In this document: piece after piece, positions 36,171 to 43,606 of the stretch | Position numbering within the stretch: position 1 is the stretch's first letter | Layout: each line of letters opens with the position of its first letter | From: Sphingomonas sp. | Lineage (GTDB): Bacteria > Pseudomonadota > Alphaproteobacteria > Sphingomonadales > Sphingomonadaceae | Length of the DNA: 64,000 bases | Assembly (NCBI RefSeq): GCF_024508665.1 | Contig: NZ_JANINP010000007.1 | Coordinates: 682,001-746,000, forward strand | Direction: 5' to 3' | The notes under the pieces: model-generated | The model's input: only the letters and a program-made list of their open reading frames with translations | The model's database searches: none | What the model was told of the DNA's origin: nothing | Made by a program: the position numbers and the translations under genes

Positions 36171-37571
36171 ATGATTCTGGAAGCGGGCTCGACGATTAAC
36201 GTCATCGTACCGGTCGGAGCGGTCGGCGCCGGCGTGCGCTCATCGGACATGGCGGCGGGAATTGCGATGGGCGCGCACGCAATCGCGTGCGACGCCGGAT
36301 CCACCGATAGCGGCCCCGCCTATCTCGCCACCGGCAAGTCGAAATATTCGCGCGACGCGGTGAAGGCCGACTTGCGCATCCTGATGGTGACACAGTCGCG
36401 GGCCAAGATCCCGCTGCTGATCGGATCGTGCGGTACCAGCGGTTGCGACATGGCGCTGGACTGGATGCTTGAAATCGCGCTGGAGATCGCACGAGAGGAA
36501 GATCTCAATCCCAGGATCACGCTGCTCTATTCCGAGCAGGATGCGGCGACGCTCGACCGCTACGTGCAGCGGGGCGCGATCCGACCGCTCGCTCCGGTCA
36601 TGTCGGTCGACCGCTCGATTTTCGAACGCTGCGACCACATTGTCGCGCTGATGGGTCCCGAGCCCTATGTGGCCGCGTTGCGCGACGGCGCCGACATCGT
36701 GCTGGGCGGACGCACGACCGACACGGCGGTCATTGCGGCAGTCCCGCTGATGCTGGGCGCCGGGTCGGGGCCGGCATGGCATGCCGGCAAGACGGCGGAG
36801 TGCGGCGGGCAATGCACGGTCTTTTCGCGCGACGGGGGCGTGATGGTTCGCGTCGGGCGGGAGCATTTTGAGATCGAGCCGCTATCGGCCAACAACGCCT
36901 GCACCCCGGCGACGGTGTCTGCGCACATGCTTTATGAGAATAGCGACCCGTTTCGGCTGATCGAGCCGGGCGGCATTCTCGATGTGACGAAGTCGCGTTA
37001 CCGCGCGATCAGCGACCGGGTTGTCCGCGTCCAGGCGTCGGTCTTCGAGCCCGCGCCCTACACGATGAAATTGGAAGGCGCGGCGGGCGGGCCGTTCCAA
37101 ACCATCATGCTTGTCGGGATCCAGGATCCGAAAGTCCTCGCCGAGATCGATCGATTCACGGCACAGATGCATGAGCATCTGGTCGCTCGCGTCCTCGCCT
37201 CGATGGGAGACCGCGCGGGCAAATTCGACATCTCGCTTCGTCCGTACGGGTGGAACGCCATATCCGGAATGCCCGTCGAGACAGGCTCCGCCCCGCCTCG
37301 CGAGATCGGCCTGCTGTTCGTCGCGACAGCCGCGACGCAGGAGATCGCCACGCAGATCGCGAAGACCTGCAACCCGGCCTTCTTCCACATGCCGCTCGAC
37401 CTAGAGCAGGAACTGCCGAGCTACGCTTTTCCCTTCTCTCCATCGGAAATCGAGCGGGGACAGGTCTACGAATTCCTGCTCAACGATATCGTCGAAGTCG
37501 CCGATCCGATGGAACTCGTTCGCGTGCGCCATGTCTTCCTGGAGGAGCCCAGCAATGCCCAAGCTAGGTGA
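36171..37571 (+). CDS. AtuA/DUF1446-family protein
   Basis: A 466-residue cytosolic protein of the acyclic terpene utilisation AtuA (DUF1446) family. Typical elements are the Gly/Asp-rich N-terminal region AIACDAGSTDSGPAYLATGK (about 40-59), PLLIGSCGTSGCDMALDW, and the ADIVLGGRTTDTAVIAAVPL loop. AtuA is needed for citronellol/geraniol use in pseudomonads, but its reaction is not settled, and family members occur near many carboxylate systems. Here it overlaps the DUF4387 gene by 17 bases and follows a CitMHS transporter, which points to a hydroxyacid or branched acid rather than necessarily a terpene. Confidence 0.87.
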   Translation: MILEAGSTINVIVPVGAVGAGVRSSDMAAGIAMGAHAIACDAGSTDSGPAYLATGKSKYSRDAVKADLRILMVTQSRAKIPLLIGSCGTSGCDMALDWMLEIALEIAREEDLNPRITLLYSEQDAATLDRYVQRGAIRPLAPVMSVDRSIFERCDHIVALMGPEPYVAALRDGADIVLGGRTTDTAVIAAVPLMLGAGSGPAWHAGKTAECGGQCTVFSRDGGVMVRVGREHFEIEPLSANNACTPATVSAHMLYENSDPFRLIEPGGILDVTKSRYRAISDRVVRVQASVFEPAPYTMKLEGAAGGPFQTIMLVGIQDPKVLAEIDRFTAQMHEHLVARVLASMGDRAGKFDISLRPYGWNAISGMPVETGSAPPREIGLLFVATAATQEIATQIAKTCNPAFFHMPLDLEQELPSYAFPFSPSEIERGQVYEFLLNDIVEVADPMELVRVRHVFLEEPSNAQAR

Positions 37572-37860
37572 CGTCTGCCGCCACGTGCGGTCGAAAAATG
37601 CAGGGCCATATTGGATTACTGTCGATCTGTTCTTTTCGGATGTCGACGACCTTATGCGGTACGCTGACAGCATCGCGATCGACGACGCCGCGATCGGGCG
37701 GATGTTCCAGGTCGATCCCTCGCGCATCAAGCGCTTCGTCGTTCCCGATCTTGCGGTCCTCAAAATATCCTATCCACGCAGCGAGCCGCAGGGCGGTGTG
37801 CTCGAACGCGATATGCACGGCGGGCAGCAATATGTCCGCTTGCTCGATCTCGACATCTAG
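37555..37860 (+). CDS. DUF4387-family protein
   Basis: A 101-residue protein beginning MPKLGDVCRHVRSKNAGPYW, the usual start of DUF4387, and containing DLFFSDVDDLMRYADS and the central FQVDPSRIKRFVVPDLAVLK. DUF4387 is usually found next to, or fused to, AtuA/DUF1446 proteins, suggesting they work as one enzyme. The start at 37555 has GGAGG upstream and lies inside the AtuA 3' end (17-base overlap), a sign of translational coupling. It is the last gene of this operon. Confidence 0.85.
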   Translation: MPKLGDVCRHVRSKNAGPYWITVDLFFSDVDDLMRYADSIAIDDAAIGRMFQVDPSRIKRFVVPDLAVLKISYPRSEPQGGVLERDMHGGQQYVRLLDLDI

Positions 37861-38769
37861 GTCAGCACGGCAGGCCGAGACGCCATTGCGTGCGAGACCA
37901 GCGCTGTTCCGGCAGAGTAAGTTGGTGCCGAGTTCAGGCCACAGATTCGCGGACTAGCGGGGCGCGCGAGCGCCGCGACCTTTGCCCGCGTCGGCCCAAT
38001 CGTGACGGTGTGATCCGCCGTGACGACATCAACAAGGTTAGCGGTTTCGACCGCAAGCTGCCGAGAAGACGCAGCCTTTGGTCGCAGAACACGCCCAGAA
38101 CCATGATGACCAAGTGACGAACGCTGAACTCAAAAGTCCCCCGACGCCGATGTTCGATCGCTTTGACACCAAACCGGCCAGCTGGCGAAGCGACGAAAAG
38201 TCACGGGTGTCGGCCGTCGCGCCTATGCCACGATCGCGCTTCCGCCGGATCAGGCGGCGCTGTCCGCGCGCCCACCATCGGCCGAAAAGCGGCGGTACCG
38301 GGGTTGCTATCCATTTTGGTGCGCTAGGTGAAATCGCCATTCGAGCCTGAATGGTGCCATCCGCGGACAATAGAGCGCCATAGAGGAGGTCGCTCTAAGA
38401 CTGTTGATAATAGATATGTCCATTTCGGAGCAAAATTATTGGATTACTCGTATGTTCACTTTCTAATTGCTTGCTCGTCAATGCGATGTCTGTCATCAAT
38501 TTATCCAGTCAAATCGGGCGAGTCGCTGTAGATTGTGACTATACAATGAAATATTTGTTTCGAGTTGCTTTGCGTTTGCAACGTAAATCGTAATGCTCAT
38601 CTCGTTGCTGGGCAGGTCCTGCCCTGCGCGTTCCGCGAGCGTGACGAAAAAGTGCTTATCATCTTTGTCGATGGACGGCGCCGGCCGTCCAGCCTGGACG
38701 TTCCGTGCGGGGGAAACCGTGCGTCCAGTGTCACCCAGTACCGGCATCACCGGAACAAGGAGAAGGCGA
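37861..38769. other. ~900-bp non-coding stretch upstream of the repeat-protein gene
   Basis: I find no gene I can support here. The first ~500 bases have only short open frames on both strands without ribosome-binding sites or recognisable domains; they may be decayed coding DNA. From about 38390 to 38600 composition turns strongly AT-rich, unlike nearly all the rest of the window, so this probably holds the promoter of the lanthipeptide-like operon, although no clear -35/-10 pair stands out. A GGACGG-n6-CCGTCC inverted repeat at 38673-38690 lies in the likely 5' leader, and the spacer ends with an AAGGAGAAGG ribosome-binding site. Confidence 0.6.
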
Positions 38770-39942
38770 ATGACTGGCTTTCCTCAAGGTTATCTAAGCG
38801 GTCCACTGCAACAACATTACGGCGGAGCCGGCGCGTCCGGCGCCGACTGCTTGATGTTGACCGCGACCACGCTGTGTACTGTCGGCGCCAATATAGCCAC
38901 TGCGCAGGGTGGCGTCGGCTGCAAGGACGTGATGTGGACCGCGGGCTGCACCTTCGCCGGTCAGCAGGCTGGCGCAGCGGATTGCGGCAAGGTGCTGACT
39001 ACCCTGGCCTGCACGCTTGCCGCACCGCAGGGTGCGGCGCTGCTCGCGGCCGGTTGCAAGGACGTCATGTGGACCGCTGGCTGTACCTTTGCGGGCCCGC
39101 AGGGCGGAGCCGCGGATTGCGGCAAGGTGTTGACTACGTTGGCGTGTAGCCTCGCGGCTCAGCCCGGAGCCGGGGCGCAGGCTCAGGCTCAGGCGGGCTG
39201 CAAGGACGTGATGTGGACGGCGGGCTGCACCTTCGCTGGCCAGGCGGGAGCAGCGCAGGCGCAGGCTGACTGCAAACATGTGATGTGGACGGCTGGCTGC
39301 ACGTTTGCCGGCGCGCAGCAGGGCGGTGGATACCAAGCCGATTGCGGGAACGTCCTCACCACGCTGGCCTGTACGCTCGATATGCCGGCGGCCGGCGAGG
39401 GTGGGCCCATGTGCATCACCCTGCTCACCGCTCACCCGACCTTTTGTTCGCCGGTCACGGCAGGCGAGGCAAAGGCAGACTGCAAGCACGTCATGTGGAC
39501 CGCGGGCTGCACCTTCGCGGGCCAGCAGGTCGGCGCGGCGGGTTGCGTGCAGATCATGAACACCACCTTTTGCACCGTGGGCATGGATGCCAAGGGCACG
39601 GCGGCAGCCGATTGCGGCAACGTCCTCACCACATTGGCCTGCACCCTCGCCGCCGAACAGAGCGACAAGCTTGGCGCCGGGGCCGACTGCAAGGACGTGC
39701 TGTGGACCGCCGGCTGCACCTTCGGTGCCGCGGAATCGGCTGAGGATTGCGGCAATGTGCTGACTACTTTGGCCTGTACGTTGCTCGCTGTCCCGGAGGA
39801 AGGCGAGGCGGGTGCCGCCAATGCTGCGGACTGCAAGCATGTGATGTGGACTGCGGGCTGCACCTTCGCGGCCGTGCCGCAGCGACCGGAAACCCCGCTC
39901 GACTGCAAGCATGTGATGTGGACCGCGGGCTGCACTTTCTAG
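38770..39942 (+). CDS. multi-module Cys/Thr repeat protein, putative lanthipeptide precursor
   Basis: A 390-residue protein made of sixteen modules. Each module has two Cys nine residues apart (Cys27/36, 51/60, 72/81, 96/105, 117/126, 144/153, 168/177, 192/201, 215/226, 238/247, 259/268, 282/291, 307/316, 327/336, 355/364, 379/388; the ninth pair is eleven apart). All 32 Cys lie in modules, and most modules carry Thr before and directly after the second Cys. Linkers are Ala/Gly/Gln-rich. There is no signal peptide and no classical leader; only 26 residues (MTGFPQG start) precede the first module. Because kinase, HopA1 and LanC genes follow, it is probably the substrate for Thr dehydration and thioether formation. 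The start has an AAGGAGAAGG site; an in-frame ATG at 38593 would add 59 residues but lacks one. Confidence 0.85.
   Translation: MTGFPQGYLSGPLQQHYGGAGASGADCLMLTATTLCTVGANIATAQGGVGCKDVMWTAGCTFAGQQAGAADCGKVLTTLACTLAAPQGAALLAAGCKDVMWTAGCTFAGPQGGAADCGKVLTTLACSLAAQPGAGAQAQAQAGCKDVMWTAGCTFAGQAGAAQAQADCKHVMWTAGCTFAGAQQGGGYQADCGNVLTTLACTLDMPAAGEGGPMCITLLTAHPTFCSPVTAGEAKADCKHVMWTAGCTFAGQQVGAAGCVQIMNTTFCTVGMDAKGTAAADCGNVLTTLACTLAAEQSDKLGAGADCKDVLWTAGCTFGAAESAEDCGNVLTTLACTLLAVPEEGEAGAANAADCKHVMWTAGCTFAAVPQRPETPLDCKHVMWTAGCTF
38848..39939 (+). repeat. sixteen in-frame Cys-x8-Cys modules of three kinds
   Basis: Eight type A modules read CK(D/H)V(M/L)WTAGCTF (modules 2, 4, 6, 7, 10, 13, 15, 16). Five type B modules read CG(K/N)VLTTLAC(T/S)L (3, 5, 8, 12, 14). 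Three differ: CLMLTATTLCTV (1), CITLLTAHPTFCSP (9) and CVQIMNTTFCTV (11). A and B often alternate, with a period of about 20-28 residues per module. Copies of A share protein sequence but use different codons (TGCAAGGACGTG, TGCAAACATGTG, TGCAAGCACGTC and so on), so the peptide, not the DNA, is conserved. Confidence 0.9.
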
Positions 39943-39957
39943 GCAGCTCGTGACGTG

Positions 39958-39985
39958 GGCCGCCGGGCTCCCCCGTCCGGCGGCC
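39958..39985 (+). terminator. hairpin between repeat-protein gene and kinase gene
   Basis: A perfect 9-bp GC-only stem GGCCGCCGG / CCGGCGGCC with a 10-base loop starts 15 bases after the stop codon of the repeat protein. There is no U-tract. In peptide-modification operons such a hairpin often acts as a partial terminator or mRNA stabiliser, keeping precursor levels above enzyme levels; that role is inferred. Confidence 0.6.
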
Positions 39986-40023
39986 TCGTGTCGCGCATTT
40001 GTCCTCCAATTTTTGGACGCCTT

Positions 40024-41157
40024 ATGGACCCAGTCGTCACACGCAATCTTGTGCGCTATCTCATCGGCAAGGGCCTGCTGACCCGCCAGGAAGTCGTCGA
40101 TGGCGGCCTTGCCCTCACCATGAGCCGCAGCCGCAACCGCTTTGTCATGCTCAAGCGACGGAGCGGTGCTTCCTATTTCATCAAACAGGCGATCGAAACC
40201 GAGCCTGGCACTCGTGAGACGATCGCTCGCGAAGCAGAGGTCTATCGCGGTGCGTTCGGCGATGAGCGGTTGTTGCCGCTGCGCGAGTTGTTGCCCCGGT
40301 TCCGCCTCTATGACGGCGAACAGGGCATCCTGATCAACGACCTGATCCCCGACGGTGAGACTGTCGCCGCAGTGCATAATGCGCTCGGCGCCTGCCCGGT
40401 CGATCTTGGCGGACGGATTGGCGCTGCGCTCGCAGCCTATCACCGCGTCCGCTTCGTCGAGGGCGCGCCACAGGCCGCGCTGTTTCCGCAGCAGGAACCC
40501 TGGATCCTAAGGCTCCATGCCGAGCGCGATCTGGCCGGCATGCGCCGCAGTCCCGCGGCGTCGGCGCTTCTCGATATTCTGCTCGCGGCGCCGCGCGCCG
40601 GCGAACTGCTCGGCGCCCTGCGCGCAAGCTGGCGGCGTGACACGCTGATCCATACCGACATGCGCTGGGAGAATTGTCTTCTCGCGCCGCACGACGTGTC
40701 GCTGCCGTTGCGCCACTTATATGTGATCGACTGGGAGCTTGCCGATATCGGTGACGCCGCCTGGGACGTTGGCAGCATGCTGCAATCCTATCTTGCCTTC
40801 TGGATCGCCTCGATGCCCAAGGACTCCGACCCAGAGGCGATGCTCGCGGGCGCGAAGATTCCGCTTGCCGAAGTCCAACCGGCGATCTGCGCGTTTTGGG
40901 ACGGCTATATAGCGGCGAGCGACGCTTACCGTGACCAGGAAGCACAATTCCTCGATCATTGCGTGCGGCTGCTCGCGGCGCGGATGATGGTCACCGCGTT
41001 CGAGCGCTGTGCCTGGGCCAGCCAGATCGACCCGACTGCGCTGGTATTGGTCCAGACCGCGCTCAACATCCTCGAAAGGCCCGAACCGGTTGCACTGGAG
41101 TTGCTCGGCATCACCGAACCGGGACGGGATAAGCGCCAGACGGCGAGGGCGGCATGA
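40024..41157 (+). CDS. APH-fold kinase, putative lanthipeptide Ser/Thr kinase
   Basis: A 377-residue protein with an aminoglycoside-phosphotransferase-type kinase fold. A likely ATP-binding Lys54 lies in FIKQA with Glu70 in REAEVY; the catalytic loop is HTDMRWEN (His210, Asp212, Asn217); the metal-binding Asp236 is in IDWELADIGD. In class V lanthipeptide pathways a related kinase phosphorylates Ser/Thr of the precursor. It follows the repeat protein after a hairpin and overlaps the HopA1 gene by ATGA. The start at 40024 is tentative because the ribosome-binding site is weak; a GTG at 39955 would add 23 residues over the hairpin. A role in antibiotic resistance is less likely given the neighbours. 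Confidence 0.85.
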   Translation: MDPVVTRNLVRYLIGKGLLTRQEVVDGGLALTMSRSRNRFVMLKRRSGASYFIKQAIETEPGTRETIAREAEVYRGAFGDERLLPLRELLPRFRLYDGEQGILINDLIPDGETVAAVHNALGACPVDLGGRIGAALAAYHRVRFVEGAPQAALFPQQEPWILRLHAERDLAGMRRSPAASALLDILLAAPRAGELLGALRASWRRDTLIHTDMRWENCLLAPHDVSLPLRHLYVIDWELADIGDAAWDVGSMLQSYLAFWIASMPKDSDPEAMLAGAKIPLAEVQPAICAFWDGYIAASDAYRDQEAQFLDHCVRLLAARMMVTAFERCAWASQIDPTALVLVQTALNILERPEPVALELLGITEPGRDKRQTARAA

Positions 41158-42152
41158 GCGACGCGCTGGACATGCTCGCGACGTTCGTGGCGGCGCTGGC
41201 GTTGGACGCCGATGGCACGATTCGTCTTGCCGGCGAGTCGGTTGGCCGGCTCGCCGGACCGCGAGAAGACCGACCCGCCTTAGCCACGGCGTTGACGTCG
41301 ATCGTCTATGAGCATGGCTATGCCCGGGCTTTCCCGACAGCGGCCGCCGATAGTGGCGGTCCGGAAGATTTTACCGCGGCACTCGCCCGCGCCAATGCCG
41401 GCCGCGCACGCGACGAGGCGGGTTGGCGGAGCGCGGGCCTCGATGCCGGCGGTGGAGTCACCGCCACGCGTCACGGCCATACGCGCCGCTTCGCACCCGG
41501 CCAGTTCGTTGCGGCGGATGGCGAATTCCCGATCAAGCCGGGGACGCCGCTCACGGTCCATATTCCCGTCGGCTCGAAAGTCGCTCAACCGGGCTTCTAT
41601 TATTGCTTCGGTGAAGCGAGCCGAGAGATCAACGATCTCAGCCCAACGGTGCGCTTCTACTGGAACGTCACGCGCGCCGGCGCGGAGCGGTTGGTCCGTA
41701 CGTTGACCGCTCTGCTCAACCGGTATCGCGTCCCGTTCGAGTTCAAGATCGCGGTCCGAAGCCAGGATTATGTCCGCCGCGACAATGCCGTGCTCTATAT
41801 CGCGCAGGATCTATTCCCCGCAGTGATCACGTTGCTGACGGCGGCGTGGCCGGCACTTGCCGACCTGCTGGACGACGACGTCCCGTTGTTCGCGAAATGC
41901 GTAGCGCCTGGTCTCGGCTTCGCCGAGGATCCGGGGAACGGTGAAAGCTTCGGCATGGCGCGCAGCCGCCTGGTCGCTTCCGCGCTGGCTGCGGCGCATG
42001 AAGACCAGGGCTTTGCGCCGACCCGCTTCGAGGCGGAACTCGCCTCGGGAATCGAGGAAGCCGGGCTTCGGCTCGACGCGCTATGGCGCAATCCGGGCGC
42101 CGACGACATCTACGTTTTTCCTTCGCTCACCCCGGAAAGAGCCGCGGTATGA
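41154..42152 (+). CDS. HopA1-family protein, putative phospho-Thr/Ser lyase
   Basis: A 332-residue protein of the T3SS effector HopA1 family. The conserved core is in the middle and C-terminal half: GFYYCFGEASREI (147-159), RFYWN (167-171), PFEFKIAVRSQDYVRRDNAV (194-213), PLFAKCVAPGLGFAEDPGNG (244-263) then ESFG. In class V lanthipeptide and thioviridamide-type clusters this family works with an APH-like kinase and removes phosphate to form Dha/Dhb. No secretion signal is visible and it overlaps both neighbours by ATGA, so it is a biosynthetic enzyme here rather than an effector. The lyase role is inference from family and context. Confidence 0.88.
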   Translation: MSDALDMLATFVAALALDADGTIRLAGESVGRLAGPREDRPALATALTSIVYEHGYARAFPTAAADSGGPEDFTAALARANAGRARDEAGWRSAGLDAGGGVTATRHGHTRRFAPGQFVAADGEFPIKPGTPLTVHIPVGSKVAQPGFYYCFGEASREINDLSPTVRFYWNVTRAGAERLVRTLTALLNRYRVPFEFKIAVRSQDYVRRDNAVLYIAQDLFPAVITLLTAAWPALADLLDDDVPLFAKCVAPGLGFAEDPGNGESFGMARSRLVASALAAAHEDQGFAPTRFEAELASGIEEAGLRLDALWRNPGADDIYVFPSLTPERAAV

Positions 42153-43498
42153 CCACTCGCAACGCCTGTCTCGAAACTGCCTTCCACATCGGCGCGCGGC
42201 TCGCCCGCGACGCGATCTGGGACGGCGAACGCTGCAATTGGTTCGCGCCGGTGTATGAGAATTTCAACGGCAGCCAGCAGCTCGCCTGCGGCACGCTTGC
42301 CGCGACGTTGTATGACGGCACGGCAGGCATCGGTTTGTTCCTCGCCGAACTGCATCGCGCGACCGGCGATCCGCTCGCCGCGCGCACTGCCGCTGGTGCG
42401 ATCGAGCATGCCCTCGACCGCGCGACGGACATTCCCGAAGCGTTACATCGCGGCTTCTACACCGGCTTTCTCGGCATCGGCTTTGCGGCAATGCGCATCG
42501 GCACGGCACTCGGACGCGACGATTTCTCCGCGCGCGGGCTGGCGATGGTGCGCCGCGCCGTCGCGCTTCCGCCCGACGGAAAACTGGCGATCGACGTAAT
42601 GTCGGGCAATGCCGGCATGATTCCCGTACTGCTCAGTCTGGCCGAGGTTTGCGGCGATAGCGGGCTCTGTGACGCGGCGGTCGATGCCGGCGGACGGTTG
42701 CTCGACATGGCGGAGCGCAGTGAGCGCGGGCTATCCTGGAATGCGATGGGCGAAATGGCCGAATTGGTCGACTTATCGAGCCTGTCGGACGACCTCGTTG
42801 CGGAGTTTCGCGAAAAGAGGCGCCCCAATCTCACCGGCCTGTCGCATGGCGCTGGTGGCGTAGGCTGGGCGCTGCTCGAACTGGGCGCCGCGACCGGCGA
42901 GAAACGCTTCACCGAAGCCGGGCGCGATGCCTTCTCCTATGAGGACAGCTGGTTCGACGCCGCGACCGACCGCTGGCCAGATTTGCGTAAGCATGACCAT
43001 GACGATCCGGGTGGCCCGGCGCCCGCCGCTTGGTGTCATGGCGCGGTTGGTATCGGCCTTGCGCGTATCCGCGCGCTGCGGCTGCTCGGCGACCGCGCGT
43101 TGCTGCCGGGCATCGAAGCGGCACTGCGGATCAGCGCGCGCTCGGTCGTGGCGCAGCTTGCGCGTCGGAACGCCAATTATTCGCTCTGCCACGGCGTGGC
43201 CGGCGATGCGGAGCTATTTCTCGACTGGACACGAGCGACGGGCGATGCGGAAGCCTGGACGCTGGTCGAGGAGATCGCGCGGCAGGGCATGACCGAATAT
43301 GGCGATTCCGGCCGCGCCTGGCCTTCCGGCACGCCGGGTGCGGGCGAGTCGCCCGGCTTGATGCTGGGTCTGGCCGGGACCGGCTATTTCTATCTGCGGG
43401 TGTTCGATCCTGCACAGGTTCCGTCAATCCTGCTCGTTGCGCCGGCGACAGTGGCTCAGAGCGATGCAAATACGCACGAAGCTCTCGTAGCGAGCTGA
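42149..43498 (+). CDS. stand-alone LanC-type lanthionine cyclase
   Basis: A 449-residue protein with the alpha/alpha-barrel of LanC cyclases. The seven-repeat pattern includes LYDGTAGIGLFLAELHRATG (55-74), FYTGFLGIGFAA, MSGNAGMIPVLLSLA, LTGLSHGAGGVGWALLELGA (229-247), AWCHGAVGIGLARI (295-308), SLCHGVAGDAELFLD (345-359) and PGLMLGLAGTGYFYL. The zinc ligands Cys296, Cys347 and His348 are intact, so it should catalyse Cys addition to dehydroamino acids. Its sequence looks closest to the C-terminal cyclase half of LanM enzymes, but no dehydratase domain is attached. The start at 42149 gives an ATGA overlap with the HopA1 gene. Confidence 0.92.
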   Translation: MTTRNACLETAFHIGARLARDAIWDGERCNWFAPVYENFNGSQQLACGTLAATLYDGTAGIGLFLAELHRATGDPLAARTAAGAIEHALDRATDIPEALHRGFYTGFLGIGFAAMRIGTALGRDDFSARGLAMVRRAVALPPDGKLAIDVMSGNAGMIPVLLSLAEVCGDSGLCDAAVDAGGRLLDMAERSERGLSWNAMGEMAELVDLSSLSDDLVAEFREKRRPNLTGLSHGAGGVGWALLELGAATGEKRFTEAGRDAFSYEDSWFDAATDRWPDLRKHDHDDPGGPAPAAWCHGAVGIGLARIRALRLLGDRALLPGIEAALRISARSVVAQLARRNANYSLCHGVAGDAELFLDWTRATGDAEAWTLVEEIARQGMTEYGDSGRAWPSGTPGAGESPGLMLGLAGTGYFYLRVFDPAQVPSILLVAPATVAQSDANTHEALVAS

Positions 43499-43606
43499 AC
43501 GTCAAGCCAACGAACACGATTGAATTACGCTTCTATTCAGCGTCAGTCGCCGCCAATTCTGATATCGCTCTCGTCTCACCGACGCATGCCGTGAAGGAGA
43601 ATCGAG

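Noticed and set aside
37861..38390. A degraded transposase between the DUF4387 gene and the repeat-protein gene
   Set aside because: Short broken frames exist on both strands, but none shows a recognisable transposase motif or terminal inverted repeats.
38848..39939. Regularly spaced repeats that could suggest a CRISPR array
   Set aside because: Repeats are in frame, codon-diverged, of two alternating kinds, with Ala/Gly-rich coding linkers and no cas genes nearby.
38848..39939. Cys-pair repeats as zinc fingers or metallothionein-like metal sites
   Set aside because: Pairs are Cys-x8-Cys with no matching His/Cys pair and with invariant Thr beside them; the kinase, HopA1 and LanC neighbours explain the pattern better. 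Metal binding is not fully excluded.
38794..40443. A 549-codon open frame on the minus strand across the repeat-protein gene
   Set aside because: It is a shadow of the GC-rich repeats: no ribosome-binding site, no recognisable domain, and it runs through the kinase gene start. The plus-strand modules show synonymous codon change, which supports that strand.
40024..41157. The APH-fold kinase as an aminoglycoside resistance gene
   Set aside because: It is ATGA-coupled to HopA1 and LanC genes and follows the repeat substrate; nothing else nearby suggests resistance.
41154..42152. The HopA1-family gene as a type III secretion effector
   Set aside because: No type III apparatus, chaperone or secretion signal is seen, and the context is biosynthetic.
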